NCBI GenBank assembly: GCA_037140715.1
Contig: JBAXDX010000012.1
Location: 1-45,514, forward strand
DNA: 45,514 nucleotides
From: JAUZPB01 sp037140715
GTDB taxonomy: Bacteria; Bacteroidota; Ignavibacteria; Ignavibacteriales; SURF-24
Direction: 5' to 3'
Position 1 is the stretch's first letter; each line of letters starts with the position of its first letter. Below the pieces are notes generated by a model. That model made no database searches and was not told the DNA's origin. It saw nothing but the letters and a program-made list of their open reading frames with translations. Made by a program: the position numbers and the translations under genes. Below, in pieces: positions 1 to 8,670 of the stretch.

Positions 1-63
1 TACGTACAAAAGTTAAATCTGTACGTATAAAAGTTAAATCTATACGTACAAAAGTAAAATCTA
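1..63 (+). repeat. 21-bp direct tandem repeat, three units at the window edge
   Basis: Units at 1-21, 22-42 and 43-63 follow the pattern TACGTACAAAAGTTAAATCT plus G or A, with one or two substitutions per unit. The array probably continues to the left of the window. Its period equals that of the intergenic arrays at 14.13, 22.30 and 45.46 kb, but the sequence word differs and it lacks their ACWCT/AGWGT dyad. Confidence 0.85.
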
Positions 64-125
64 TAGGAGCAGATATAACATCTGGAGATATAAATATTAC
101 TTTTGAAGATGCAATTTTAATATAA
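1..125 (+). CDS. C-terminal end of an unidentified protein (truncated by window edge)
   Basis: A frame starting at base 3 stays open to a TAA at 123-125. It reads three heptads of the type RTKVKSI, followed by GADITSGDINITFEDAILI. The heptads are encoded by the 21-bp DNA repeat at 1-63. The gene start lies outside the window, so neither length nor family can be judged. The tail has an acidic, beta-like composition. The open frame may be only a by-product of a 21-bp repeat, which keeps phase because 21 is divisible by 3; whether this is a real gene end is uncertain. Confidence 0.35.
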   Translation, partial: RTKVKSVRIKVKSIRTKVKSIGADITSGDINITFEDAILI

Positions 126-194
126 ATAAGCAGAGAACCTGCCGGCTTACCGAGATAAACAATAAACCCGGAACAAACAACAACTTCGTAAAAC

Positions 195-1598
195 ATGAGT
201 CTTTCAAAATCAACAGCCTGGTACACCTTCGGAACTCTTTTTTCAAGATCGCTGGGCTTTATACTTCTTCCATTTTACTCACAGGTTATTTCCGCCGATG
301 AATTTGGAGTTTATGCGCTTATTATGTCGGCTTACGCGGTTTTTTCAGCTGTTTATCAGGGCGGATTATTTCCCGGCTTTTCGAAATATTATATCGAAGC
401 GGATGAGGATAATAAAAAAATAGTATTTTCAAATGTTTTTACGCTGATACTTGGTCTTGGTTTTCTTTTCTCTTTACTTGGGACGTATTTTCAGACTGAT
501 ATTGCGGCGATGCTTTTACAAAATCCGGGCAGGCGAAGACTCATTTATATTGCAGTATGGATGCTCTTTGCTGATACTGTTTTTGCTGCATTGATGCATC
601 TGCTTAAATCAAAGGAATTATCCGGCAAAGCGGCTTATTATACTACGGCTTCTGCTGTCTTTAACCTGATGCTGAATTTCTTTTTTGTTTTTTACCGGCA
701 AAGAGGAGTAGAGGGAATTCTGCTTGCACAGTTAATGTCGGGGGCGATTGTTTCGGCAGGTATGTTCCCGGTAATCGTGGAGAACTATAGTTTTAAGATA
801 AATCCGCGTGTTCTGAAGAATATTCTCCGGTTTTCATTTCCGCTGTTAATCGGAGGAATTTTTTCAACGCTTGTAGATGTGGCAGACCGCTTTCTGCTTG
901 ATCGATTCCTGAATAAAGAATTAGTAGGTATTTACAGCTTTTCCTACCGGATAGCTATGGTAATGAATATCTTTGTTATAGCTTTTTCAACCGCCTGGAC
1001 TCCATATTTTCTTAGGATTTATAAGGAAGATAAGTCATTCTCTGCTATTTTTGGCTCTACGTTTAATAAACTGGCCGCAATGCTTCTTTTTATATTTCTG
1101 GCGGTTTCGCTTTTTGCAGGCAATTTTTTTGATATAAGCTTTTCAGGACAATTTTTATTTAATCCGGCATATAAACCGGGCTTAATTATTATTCCATGCG
1201 TGCTGACTGGTTATGCTTTAAGGGGACTTATAAGTTTTTATTCGATTTATCCTTATGTTACAGGGAAAAGCTATCATTTTATGCTTTCTGATTTAACAGC
1301 TTTTATTGTAAATATCGTGGCGAATTATCTGCTTATTCCAAAAATTGGCATTTTAGGTGCCGGTATTGCCACAGCGTTAAGTTTTGCCGCCGCGTTTATT
1401 TATCTTTTTACAGTTTCAAAAGGGATTCGGATTAACTATCGGCTGAAGAAACTGCTTATTCTTATTTCCTCGGCAATGATTATTTTTATTGCAGGCGGTA
1501 TTTATGATTCTCTGCCACTGAAAATACTGCTTGTTATAATTTATACGGTAATTATTCAGAGAACATTAAAACCCGGTACTGACAAAAGCTTTCGTTAG
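195..1598 (+). CDS. Wzx-type polysaccharide flippase (MOP/MATE superfamily)
   Basis: The 467-residue product is almost entirely hydrophobic, with roughly 12-14 predicted membrane segments. Its N-terminus (residues 1-35, including TFGTLFSRSLGFILLPFYSQ) is typical of the polysaccharide biosynthesis/export branch of the MOP superfamily. These proteins flip undecaprenyl-linked oligosaccharide units across the inner membrane. Length is normal for the family and the start is the first ATG. The neighbouring glycosyltransferases at 1648-3833 support a role in O-antigen, capsule or another surface glycan. The substrate cannot be read from sequence. Confidence 0.85.
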   Translation: MSLSKSTAWYTFGTLFSRSLGFILLPFYSQVISADEFGVYALIMSAYAVFSAVYQGGLFPGFSKYYIEADEDNKKIVFSNVFTLILGLGFLFSLLGTYFQTDIAAMLLQNPGRRRLIYIAVWMLFADTVFAALMHLLKSKELSGKAAYYTTASAVFNLMLNFFFVFYRQRGVEGILLAQLMSGAIVSAGMFPVIVENYSFKINPRVLKNILRFSFPLLIGGIFSTLVDVADRFLLDRFLNKELVGIYSFSYRIAMVMNIFVIAFSTAWTPYFLRIYKEDKSFSAIFGSTFNKLAAMLLFIFLAVSLFAGNFFDISFSGQFLFNPAYKPGLIIIPCVLTGYALRGLISFYSIYPYVTGKSYHFMLSDLTAFIVNIVANYLLIPKIGILGAGIATALSFAAAFIYLFTVSKGIRINYRLKKLLILISSAMIIFIAGGIYDSLPLKILLVIIYTVIIQRTLKPGTDKSFR

Positions 1599-1647
1599 TC
1601 CGGCATTTATATTTGGGCAGATTTAGTCAGCTCTCCGGCTTATTCTT

Positions 1648-2781
1648 TTAGTCAAAACTTTCGACAAAAGATATAAGTCTGGTTTCGAGTTTTTCCCAGT
1701 TAAAGTCATCCTCAGCCTTTTTGCGGGCATTTTTCGAATGCGTAAGCAGCAGTTCTTTATCCGAGATATATTTTATTAAGCAGTCTGTTATTTCGTCATA
1801 CTTTTTTGGGTTCACGAGGAATCCGTAAAGGTCAGCTTCCATTTCGCGGCGGATAGGTTTGATGTCTGAGAAGATAAAAGGCTTCCCGCATGCCATATAT
1901 TCAAATATTTTAATAGGCAGACTGTGTTTATAAACGAACGTGCGCGGTCTTAAATCGAGGCATACGTCCGCATCGCTGATTGTATCGGATATTTTTCTGT
2001 AATCACCCCATGGAATCATTATAGTTTCTACTGATTTAATCGGTTTAATCATTGCCAGGAACTGGGTTTCTTCCATATCGTTCTGGAATTTCCCTGCAAT
2101 TTTGAGCCTGATCTTTATATCCGGTAATTTTTGGGATAACAGAATCGCCGTTTCAAGGATTCTGCCGATGCCGCGCTCAAAGCTTATAAGTCCGGCATAA
2201 CAAAGCGTGAAGGATTTTCCGTTAAACTTCGGAGCGGAGTAATTAAAGTACTTCAGCAGCGGGAAATATCCGATAATTTCCTTCTTTTTTGTCGGAGCAA
2301 TCAGCTTATAACGCCTCAGCTTTGCCTTTTCGCCGATAATGAGGGCATCTGCAAGATTAACGGCGTAGATATTAAACAGAAAGAGCTTTAAATATGTTAT
2401 AATACGTTTAACGCCATGAAGCTTATTCGCCACATTTTCCGGGTACCACTCGGTTATATCGGCAAAAACAATAACTTTTGAATTGGATATCCGCTTATAA
2501 ACCGACGCCGCTACCAGCGTTACCGGCTCGCAGCAGATAATCTTTTCCGGTTTGAACTGTGAAAGCAGTTTAATAAACCGTCCGATTTTCTCTTTTACTG
2601 GCAGACCGCTGCCATCGAAGCCGTTAAGGTGAATCTCTTCGGTTATTTTATCTGCTTTCAAAGTAGAGCAGATTATATTAACTTTGTACCCGTATTTCAG
2701 GAAGGTCATACCGATTTTATGAAAAATTCTTTCGTCATAAGGGGGGTGTCCGCTGGTTAAAATTGCTATCTTTTTATTCAT
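1648..2781 (-). CDS. Glycosyltransferase family 4 (GT-B fold)
   Basis: The 377-residue protein begins MNKKIAILTSGHPPYDERIF, the opening strand and loop typical of GT4 sugar transferases. The C-terminal nucleotide-sugar half contains the E-rich donor motif around IKIFEYMACGKPFIFSDI, followed by the usual GFLVNPKKYDEI segment. It should transfer a sugar from a nucleotide donor to a lipid-linked or LPS acceptor at the cytoplasmic face of the membrane. It converges with the flippase gene and diverges from the GT9 gene, so only 41 bp hold both upstream regions. Donor and acceptor are unknown. Confidence 0.8.
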   Translation of the reverse strand: MNKKIAILTSGHPPYDERIFHKIGMTFLKYGYKVNIICSTLKADKITEEIHLNGFDGSGLPVKEKIGRFIKLLSQFKPEKIICCEPVTLVAASVYKRISNSKVIVFADITEWYPENVANKLHGVKRIITYLKLFLFNIYAVNLADALIIGEKAKLRRYKLIAPTKKKEIIGYFPLLKYFNYSAPKFNGKSFTLCYAGLISFERGIGRILETAILLSQKLPDIKIRLKIAGKFQNDMEETQFLAMIKPIKSVETIMIPWGDYRKISDTISDADVCLDLRPRTFVYKHSLPIKIFEYMACGKPFIFSDIKPIRREMEADLYGFLVNPKKYDEITDCLIKYISDKELLLTHSKNARKKAEDDFNWEKLETRLISFVESFD

Positions 2782-2822
2782 GCCGAAAAAATAACAAAAA
2801 AAAAGGATTAACAGAACATTCG

Positions 2823-3833
2823 ATGGGTCAGCTGCGTATTTTAATATCTCGTCCTGACAGAATAGGCGATGTTGTTTTATCGACTCCGATACCCCGTGAG
2901 CTTAAAATAAAATATCCTGATTGTTACATTGCTGTTTTACTGAGATCATATACAAAGGATATTTATCTTAATAACCCCCATGTCGATGCAATAATTATAT
3001 ATGACCCTGATAATCCAGATGAAGACTTTCTTACTAAGTTAAAAGAAATTAAAAAACATAAATTTACACATGCGCTGATGCTTTTGCCGAATAAAGAAAT
3101 TAACTATATGCTTTTTCTTGCCGGAATAAGAACCAGGATTGGTTCAGGGCATAAATTCTATCAGTTTATAACGTTTACCAGAAGCGTATCGCGCAATAAT
3201 TATTTCCCGCTCCGGCATGAAGCTGATTATTGTATGGATTTAGCAAGGAAAACAGGAGTAGTAACCGAAAACATTGACACAGAAATTCATCTTACCGAAT
3301 ATGAAAAGATTAAAGCAGGAATAATCAGAGAGAAATTAGCTCCGCACGGCGGGATGATTGTCGGCATACATGCTTCAAGCGGAGGTTCGGCTCCAAACTG
3401 GACTCCTGAAAAATATGTTGAACTTCTCCATATCTTAAAAAAACGTGAAGGAATAAAAGTAGTAATTACAGATAATTCTCCAGATAAAATGGTGGACGGA
3501 ATCGAAGGGGTTTCTTATCCAAATAAAAAACTTACGTTAAGAGATTCTCTTCTAAATTTTGCAGCTTTGGATATTCTTATTTCGGCAAGCACCGGACCAA
3601 TGCACATAGCCGCGGCATTAAAAGTTAAGACGCTTTCTCTTTTTTGTCCTATGACGGCATGTTCGCCTGAACTTTGGGGTCCCAAAGGCAATAAATCAGT
3701 AATTATAATGCCCGAAGGGAATCATTGCGGACTAATATGTAATGATGATCCTAAACTTTGCAGATTTGAAGAAAAGGCAGCAATAACCTGCGAAACAGTT
3801 TTTCAAAAAACTATTGATTTACTTCGCAGCTGA
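2823..3833 (+). CDS. Glycosyltransferase family 9 (ADP-heptose:LPS heptosyltransferase-like)
   Basis: The protein starts MGQLRILISRPDRIGDVVLS, the GT9 N-terminal motif, and carries the C-terminal family signature ISASTGPMHIAAALKVKTLS. GT9 enzymes add heptose or related sugars to lipid A-core. I chose ATG 2823, giving 336 residues; the frame is open back to 2763, but that extension (LSFYSCRKNNKKKG) resembles no GT9 start and would overlap the divergent GT4 gene. The C-terminal part holds several cysteines (CGLICNDDPKLC) of unknown role. Specificity for heptose is inferred from the family. Confidence 0.8.
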   Translation: MGQLRILISRPDRIGDVVLSTPIPRELKIKYPDCYIAVLLRSYTKDIYLNNPHVDAIIIYDPDNPDEDFLTKLKEIKKHKFTHALMLLPNKEINYMLFLAGIRTRIGSGHKFYQFITFTRSVSRNNYFPLRHEADYCMDLARKTGVVTENIDTEIHLTEYEKIKAGIIREKLAPHGGMIVGIHASSGGSAPNWTPEKYVELLHILKKREGIKVVITDNSPDKMVDGIEGVSYPNKKLTLRDSLLNFAALDILISASTGPMHIAAALKVKTLSLFCPMTACSPELWGPKGNKSVIIMPEGNHCGLICNDDPKLCRFEEKAAITCETVFQKTIDLLRS

Positions 3834-3930
3834 AATAATAATATTTCGATAAATTGTGTCAGACTATTCGAATCTTTTTCCAGACTAAAGTATCATACCG
3901 GATACATAAAAAAAAACTAAAGGAATATTC

Positions 3931-4425
3931 ATGAAAAGAAATATAATTTTTATAGCAGCGCTTTTTATAATCCTTGGCATTGCCGCAAGCCTGGCTATGG
4001 GAGAAAAAGGGGGCACAAAATGGAAGAACTTTAACGAGGGTGTAAAGCAAAGTAAGACAGGCAGGAAAAAAATGCTTATTGATGTTTATACTAACTGGTG
4101 CGGCTGGTGCAAAAAGATGGACCAAAATACTTATAGCGATAAGGAAATTGTGAAATATCTTAATGCAAATTTCATTTCCGTTAAACTGAACGCTGAAGCT
4201 GATGAATCACTAACCTATAACAGCGTAAATTACACGGAACAACAGCTTGCCCGCGAGTTTGGCATAACGGAATTTCCTGCGACTTTATTCCTTGATGAAA
4301 ATCAGAAGCCGATAACAGTTGTCCCCGGGTATATCGAAAGTAAAGAAATGATAAAAATACTCCGCTTTATAAACGAAGACGCGTATAAGACCCGGAGCTA
4401 TGAGGATTTTATCAAATCCTTATAG
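3931..4425 (+). CDS. Exported thioredoxin-fold protein with CGWC active site
   Basis: This 164-residue protein has a hydrophobic Sec signal at residues 4-22, then a thioredoxin fold. The redox motif is WCGWC (C57, C60), preceded by LIDVYTN. The cis-proline loop EFPATLFLDEN is present around residue 110. It resembles thioredoxin_7/DUF255-like periplasmic disulfide reductases. A good ribosome site (AAAGGA) sits just before ATG 3931. It stands alone between the glycan genes and the uppS run, so its substrate is unknown; a role in envelope disulfide reduction or cytochrome maturation is a family-level guess. Confidence 0.8.
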   Translation: MKRNIIFIAALFIILGIAASLAMGEKGGTKWKNFNEGVKQSKTGRKKMLIDVYTNWCGWCKKMDQNTYSDKEIVKYLNANFISVKLNAEADESLTYNSVNYTEQQLAREFGITEFPATLFLDENQKPITVVPGYIESKEMIKILRFINEDAYKTRSYEDFIKSL

Positions 4426-4455
4426 AACTTATTTAACCCGCCTTTGGACTTAAAA

Positions 4456-4482
4456 GAGCATTACGGGTGAGATGTAATGCTC
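4456..4482. terminator. Perfect 9-bp inverted repeat after the thioredoxin gene
   Basis: GAGCATTAC (4456-4464) and GTAATGCTC (4474-4482) form a perfect stem with a 9-nt loop 30 bp after the stop codon. No T-run follows, so an intrinsic terminator is only possible; it may also be an mRNA 3' stabilising hairpin. Confidence 0.35.
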
Positions 4483-4619
4483 CGGCTGCTTCACGAAAGA
4501 AAAAGTCCCCGAATATTCTTAATAATCTGACTTCTTCAGCTCGAAAAATAATTTATCGAAAATCAGAAACAAATATTTATATAGGTATGTCTAAGTGAAA
4601 ATCCTACCACTACAAGACC

Positions 4620-4698
4620 GGCCGGCCGAAAGGCTGTTTGCTTTTTTGGCAACCGCATAATTAAATGAGCGGTTAATGAAGTGCCGGATTTCCGCTTC
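4620..4698 (+). other. Candidate structured RNA leader upstream of uppS
   Basis: Three local stems follow one another: GGCC-GAAA-GGCT with a GNRA loop (4624-4635), AACCGC/GCGGTT (4651-4656 with 4669-4674), and GAAG..CGG-ATTT-CCG-CTTC (4678-4698). The compact series of GC-rich stems stands out in AT-rich intergenic DNA. It lies directly before the terminator- or promoter-like dyad at 4702-4755 and the uppS start. I do not recognise a known riboswitch class. The rest of the 350-bp gap (4483-4619) shows nothing clear. Confidence 0.35.
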
Positions 4699-4701
4699 GA
4701 A

Positions 4702-4755
4702 TAGATGTCTATTACCTTGACATTTTAAGTATGTTAAGGTATTTTTTGACATCTA
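4702..4755 (+). promoter_or_regulatory. Nested dyad overlapping a sigma70-like promoter before uppS
   Basis: An outer inverted repeat TAGATGTC/GACATCTA (4702-4709, 4748-4755) encloses an inner stem CCTTGACAT/ATGTTAAGG (4715-4723, 4731-4739, one G-T pair). The inner stem is followed by TATTTTTT. Read as DNA, TTGACA (4717-4722), a 17-bp spacer and TATTTT (4740-4745) make a promoter. Read as RNA, the inner stem plus U-run looks like an intrinsic terminator. The two readings are alternatives: a promoter with an operator dyad, or a leader attenuator for the envelope operon. Confidence 0.5.
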
Positions 4756-4775
4756 ATTGATATCATAGAGTAAAA

Positions 4776-5585
4776 TTGGCAAAAGCGCAGAAAGATCAGG
4801 ATGCACAGTTCCAGGAGTCACTTAAGCAATCAGGTAATATACCGGCGCATATTGCTATTATCATGGATGGTAATGGCAGATGGGCGCGTCAGCGGGGTCT
4901 GCCGAGAGCTGCAGGGCATAAACAGGGAGTCGAAACCGTAAGGGATATCGTCAAGGCTTGTGTCGGACTTGGAGTTAAGTATCTCACGCTATATACTTTT
5001 TCTACGGAAAATTGGAAAAGACCCAAGGATGAAGTTTCTACATTAATGAGGCTTATTGTAAGGAGTCTGCAGAATGAAACGGACGAACTGCATTCCAATG
5101 GCGTAAGGCTTACGACTATTGGCAACAGAAGCTCGCTGCCTGACTTGGTACAGAACCAACTTAACAACGCGATGAAAAAAACAGCAGACAATGGAGTTAT
5201 GACGCTTAATCTTGCATTAAGCTATGGCAGCCGCTGGGAAATAATCGAATCGGTAAGGAAAATTGCCGAGCTTGTTAAACGTGGAGAAATAAGCGTAGAT
5301 GAAATTGATGAATCACTTTTATCGGCTCATCTGACAACCAGAAACATGCCTGATCCGGACCTTTTGATAAGAAGCGGCGGGGAGTATCGTGTCAGTAATT
5401 TTCTTTTATGGCAGATAGCTTATTCGGAAATATATGTTTCCGATGTATTATGGCCTGAGTTTACCAGAAGCAGGCTTTATGAAGCGATTGAAGACTACCA
5501 GAAAAGGGAACGAAGGTTTGGTCTTGTAAGTGAACAAATATCGAAGAATTTAAAAGGTTTACCGAATGCTCAAAACTTATCCTAA
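4776..5585 (+). CDS. uppS: Isoprenyl transferase (undecaprenyl diphosphate synthase)
   Basis: The 269-residue protein contains the hallmark IAIIMDGNGRWARQRGLPRA, with catalytic aspartate D31, and the C-terminal block DLLIRSGGEYRVSNFLLWQIAYSEIY. It condenses isopentenyl diphosphate onto farnesyl diphosphate to give the C55 carrier for peptidoglycan and O-antigen. The start appears to be TTG 4776: no in-frame ATG occurs before the conserved IIMDGNG motif. The 3' end overlaps bamA by 20 bp, so the two are translated together. It is first in the envelope-assembly run. Confidence 0.95.
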   Translation: MAKAQKDQDAQFQESLKQSGNIPAHIAIIMDGNGRWARQRGLPRAAGHKQGVETVRDIVKACVGLGVKYLTLYTFSTENWKRPKDEVSTLMRLIVRSLQNETDELHSNGVRLTTIGNRSSLPDLVQNQLNNAMKKTADNGVMTLNLALSYGSRWEIIESVRKIAELVKRGEISVDEIDESLLSAHLTTRNMPDPDLLIRSGGEYRVSNFLLWQIAYSEIYVSDVLWPEFTRSRLYEAIEDYQKRERRFGLVSEQISKNLKGLPNAQNLS

Positions 5586-8085
5586 AAAGTCAGTTGTTTT
5601 TGTTTTATTGTTGCTCTGTTTTGTTTTTACTAATTTTTCTTATGCTCAGACCGGAAGAGTCCGTTATAAAATCTTAGGACTGACGGTCGAAGGGAATAAA
5701 TCGGCGGATGCTGCGACTATAATAGCCAACAGCGGTCTTAAAATTGGCGATGAACTTGAAATGCCAGGCGATCAGACTATCAATGCCATCAGGCAGCTTT
5801 GGTCGCTTAACATTTTTTCCGATATTCAGCTTGTTGTGGATAAGCAAATCGAGCAGGGTGTTTTTCTTTTAATAAAGGTAAAGGAATATCCGAGAGTCGA
5901 AAAAGTTGTTTTTGAAGGCAACGATGATATATCAGATAAAGATATTGAGGCGAAGGTTAGTTTTACTCGCGGACAAATATTAAAGCCGCAGGATCTGATG
6001 AACGCAAAGACAAGAATAAGCAGTTTATACGAAGAAGAAGGCCTGCTTAATGCCATAATTAATCCGCAGGAATATATATTATTAAGCGCCGATACTACTG
6101 ATGATGAGATTACAGCTACATGGCATAATGTAAATGATTTCTCAGATGAATATAAAAATACTTATAACATTAAAGATAATCCGAGCAGTCTGACAGCAAA
6201 GCTTAAGGAAAGAATTCTTGTTAAGTATAAGATTCAGGAAGGGGATAAAGTCGTTGTAAGGAAGATTTCCTTTACAGGGAATAATTTCTTTAAAGATGAT
6301 GAACTTAAAGGCGTTTTTAGTGAAACCAGCGAAAAAAAATGGTGGAAGTTCTGGAGTGGTTCAAAGCTCAATAAAAAGAAGTATGAAGAAGACAGAAAAT
6401 TACTGACGGATTTCTATAAGAAGAAGGGTTTCCGCGATTTTGAAATTCTTACTGACTCGCTTATTTATTCCAATGATAAAAAAGATGTTGAAGCACATAT
6501 AGATGTTTTTGAAGGTCCGCAGTATAAGATCAGAAACATTTTATGGGAAGGTAATACTGTTTTCAAAACAGAAACGCTTAATGAAAGACTGGGCGTAAAC
6601 AAGGGTGAAGTGTATAACTACGAAAAATTTATGCAGAATCTTCATGGAAATGAAAAACAGTCAGATGTGGACGGTATGTATAAGGACAACGGCTACCTGA
6701 TGTCCGGCCTTAAAGCAACGGAATATAAGATAGGAGCCGATTCAATTGATATTAGCATTAAGGTTACTGAGAATAATCAGTTTAAGATTGGCAGGGTTGA
6801 CATTAACGGCAATGACAAAACGAAAGACAAAGTTATAAGAAGAGAGTTATATACAATACCAACGGATTACTTCAGCCGCAGTGCTTTATATACATCGCTT
6901 CAGCAGCTGGCTAATCTGTCGTTCTTTAATGTTGAGAAGCTTTATAAAGAAGGCGCAGATTATTTTCCGGCTGATGACAGCACGGTAAACATTACTTATA
7001 AAGTAGAAGAAAAGTCAAGTGATTATCTGAATGCATCTGTTGGTTACAGCGGAAGTTTCGGTATGAGCGGATCAATTGGCGTTACGTTAAAGAACTTTTC
7101 GATGGAGCATCCTTTCTCTTTAGGTGGCGGACAGATTCTTGATTTTAACTGGCAGTTTGGTGTTGGTAATTATTATCAGACATTTACACTTGGCTTTACC
7201 GAACCCTGGCTGATGGATACTCCAACGCTCTTAGGTTTTGAAGTATTTGATACAAAGCAGAGTTATTATTATGATTTAAGACAGTACGGCGGAACGGTCA
7301 GACTTGGACGCAGACTTACATGGCCTGACCATTATTTTAATGTATCAGGTTTCCTAAGATATCAGAATAATAATATTAATTATCCTGATGGTTCCTATTC
7401 TTTATATGCCAGAGGAAAGTCTCAGCAGGTTACATTAGGTTTGAATGTAAGCAGAAGGAATATTGATAATCCGATATTTCCTTCAACAGGTTCGAATATT
7501 TCTCTTGACGCACAGCTGTCGGGCGGCCCATTTTTACCGGGTGATTTGAATTTCTATAAGATACAGTTTAAATCTGAATGGTATAAAAGATTGTTTAATA
7601 CGAACCGTGTAGCTCTTTATGCTTTGGCTGATTTTGGATTCTTAAATGAACTTGATACTCCGACAAAATCGAAGATAAACCCGGTTGAGAGATATTTTAT
7701 GGGTGGCAGCGGTATGAGTACAGGTTTGCCATCTACTCCGCTTAGAGGATATGACGATAATTCGATTGGTCCAATAAGCGCAAGTGGCACGCCGCAGGGC
7801 GGTAATGTGATTATACGATATACGGGTGAGTTAAGAGCAGCTCTTGCTTTGGAACCTATTCCGATTTATGTGCTTGCATTTGCTGAGGCAGGCAATGTAT
7901 TTCAGAATATAAGCAATGATGCTAATCTGTTTGATCTTAAAAGATCAGTCGGCGTTGGTGCAAGACTTCTTATTAATCCGATAGGACTTATTGGATTTGA
8001 TTTCGGTTACGGTTTTGACAGAAAGAGCATTAATGGCAAAGACCCCGAATGGCTTTTCCATTTTCAGTTCGGTAAAGGCTTTTAA
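5566..8085 (+). CDS. bamA: Outer membrane protein assembly factor BamA (Omp85)
   Basis: The 839-residue protein has a cleavable signal (residues 1-27, cut after SYA). A series of POTRA domains occupies about residues 30-480, and an Omp85 beta-barrel follows. The barrel's loop-6 motif appears as LRGYDDNSIGP, and the chain ends in phenylalanine (FQFGKGF) as outer-membrane barrels do. BamA inserts beta-barrel proteins into the outer membrane. The gene begins inside the end of uppS and is followed by two Skp-like chaperone genes, the classic bamA-skp-lpxD order. A lysine- and tryptophan-rich stretch (KKWWKFWSGSKLNKKK) within the POTRA region is notable. Confidence 0.95.
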   Translation: MLKTYPKKSVVFVLLLLCFVFTNFSYAQTGRVRYKILGLTVEGNKSADAATIIANSGLKIGDELEMPGDQTINAIRQLWSLNIFSDIQLVVDKQIEQGVFLLIKVKEYPRVEKVVFEGNDDISDKDIEAKVSFTRGQILKPQDLMNAKTRISSLYEEEGLLNAIINPQEYILLSADTTDDEITATWHNVNDFSDEYKNTYNIKDNPSSLTAKLKERILVKYKIQEGDKVVVRKISFTGNNFFKDDELKGVFSETSEKKWWKFWSGSKLNKKKYEEDRKLLTDFYKKKGFRDFEILTDSLIYSNDKKDVEAHIDVFEGPQYKIRNILWEGNTVFKTETLNERLGVNKGEVYNYEKFMQNLHGNEKQSDVDGMYKDNGYLMSGLKATEYKIGADSIDISIKVTENNQFKIGRVDINGNDKTKDKVIRRELYTIPTDYFSRSALYTSLQQLANLSFFNVEKLYKEGADYFPADDSTVNITYKVEEKSSDYLNASVGYSGSFGMSGSIGVTLKNFSMEHPFSLGGGQILDFNWQFGVGNYYQTFTLGFTEPWLMDTPTLLGFEVFDTKQSYYYDLRQYGGTVRLGRRLTWPDHYFNVSGFLRYQNNNINYPDGSYSLYARGKSQQVTLGLNVSRRNIDNPIFPSTGSNISLDAQLSGGPFLPGDLNFYKIQFKSEWYKRLFNTNRVALYALADFGFLNELDTPTKSKINPVERYFMGGSGMSTGLPSTPLRGYDDNSIGPISASGTPQGGNVIIRYTGELRAALALEPIPIYVLAFAEAGNVFQNISNDANLFDLKRSVGVGARLLINPIGLIGFDFGYGFDRKSINGKDPEWLFHFQFGKGF

Positions 8086-8112
8086 CAAAAACAAAACATA
8101 GAGGAAAAAAAG

Positions 8113-8643
8113 GTGAAAAAAGTTCTATTAACCATTGCCATGGTTACTTTCGTATCATTAAATTTATTTGCGCAGACAGCTTCAGTTCAGAAAATTGGTT
8201 TTGTTGATTCGCAGACTATCATGAAAGCCTTGCCGGAGGCAATAAGAGCACAGGGATTACTGGATGATATGACAAAAAAATATTATGCTCAGGCTGACAG
8301 TATGACTGGTCAGTTACAGCAAATGTACTCTGATTATCAGAAACAGCAGAATACAATGAAAGCCGACAGGAAGAAAGAAAGCGAACAGGCTATTGTTGCA
8401 AAACAACAGGAACTGGAAGTCTTCAAACAGACTAAGTTTGGTCAGCAGGGTGAACTGGTTAAGAAGCAGGAAGAACTGTTTGCACCTGTAAAGGAAAAGA
8501 TTCTTAAAGGCATCCAGGATGTGGCTAAAGATGAAAGTATGAATTTTATTTTTGACAAGACCGGCGATGTTCTTTTATTGTTTGCTGATTCTGCTTATGA
8601 TGTTACGTTTAAAGTTCTTGACAAAATACGGACAAAAAAATAA
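8113..8643 (+). CDS. Skp/OmpH family periplasmic chaperone, first copy
   Basis: This 176-residue protein has a signal peptide (residues 1-20, cut after LFA). A KIGFVDSQTIMKALPEA segment follows, then a long Q/K/E-rich helical region typical of Skp tentacles, and a C-terminal strand (FIFDKTGDVLLLFADSAYDVT). Skp trimers hold unfolded outer-membrane proteins on their way to BamA. Translation starts at GTG 8113 behind a GAGGAAAAAAAG purine-rich site. It is the first of two tandem paralogues. Confidence 0.9.
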   Translation: MKKVLLTIAMVTFVSLNLFAQTASVQKIGFVDSQTIMKALPEAIRAQGLLDDMTKKYYAQADSMTGQLQQMYSDYQKQQNTMKADRKKESEQAIVAKQQELEVFKQTKFGQQGELVKKQEELFAPVKEKILKGIQDVAKDESMNFIFDKTGDVLLLFADSAYDVTFKVLDKIRTKK

Positions 8644-8670
8644 AAATTACTCCTTATTAACGGGTATTAA

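Noticed and set aside
3859..4125. Minus-strand frame of 88 codons over the thioredoxin gene
   Set aside because: It overlaps a well-supported gene with signal peptide, CGWC motif and ribosome site; the opposite strand product has no family features.
4620..4698. Known riboswitch class (c-di-GMP, TPP, SAM, preQ1, fluoride) upstream of uppS
   Set aside because: The diagnostic conserved words of these classes were sought and not seen; only generic stems are supported.
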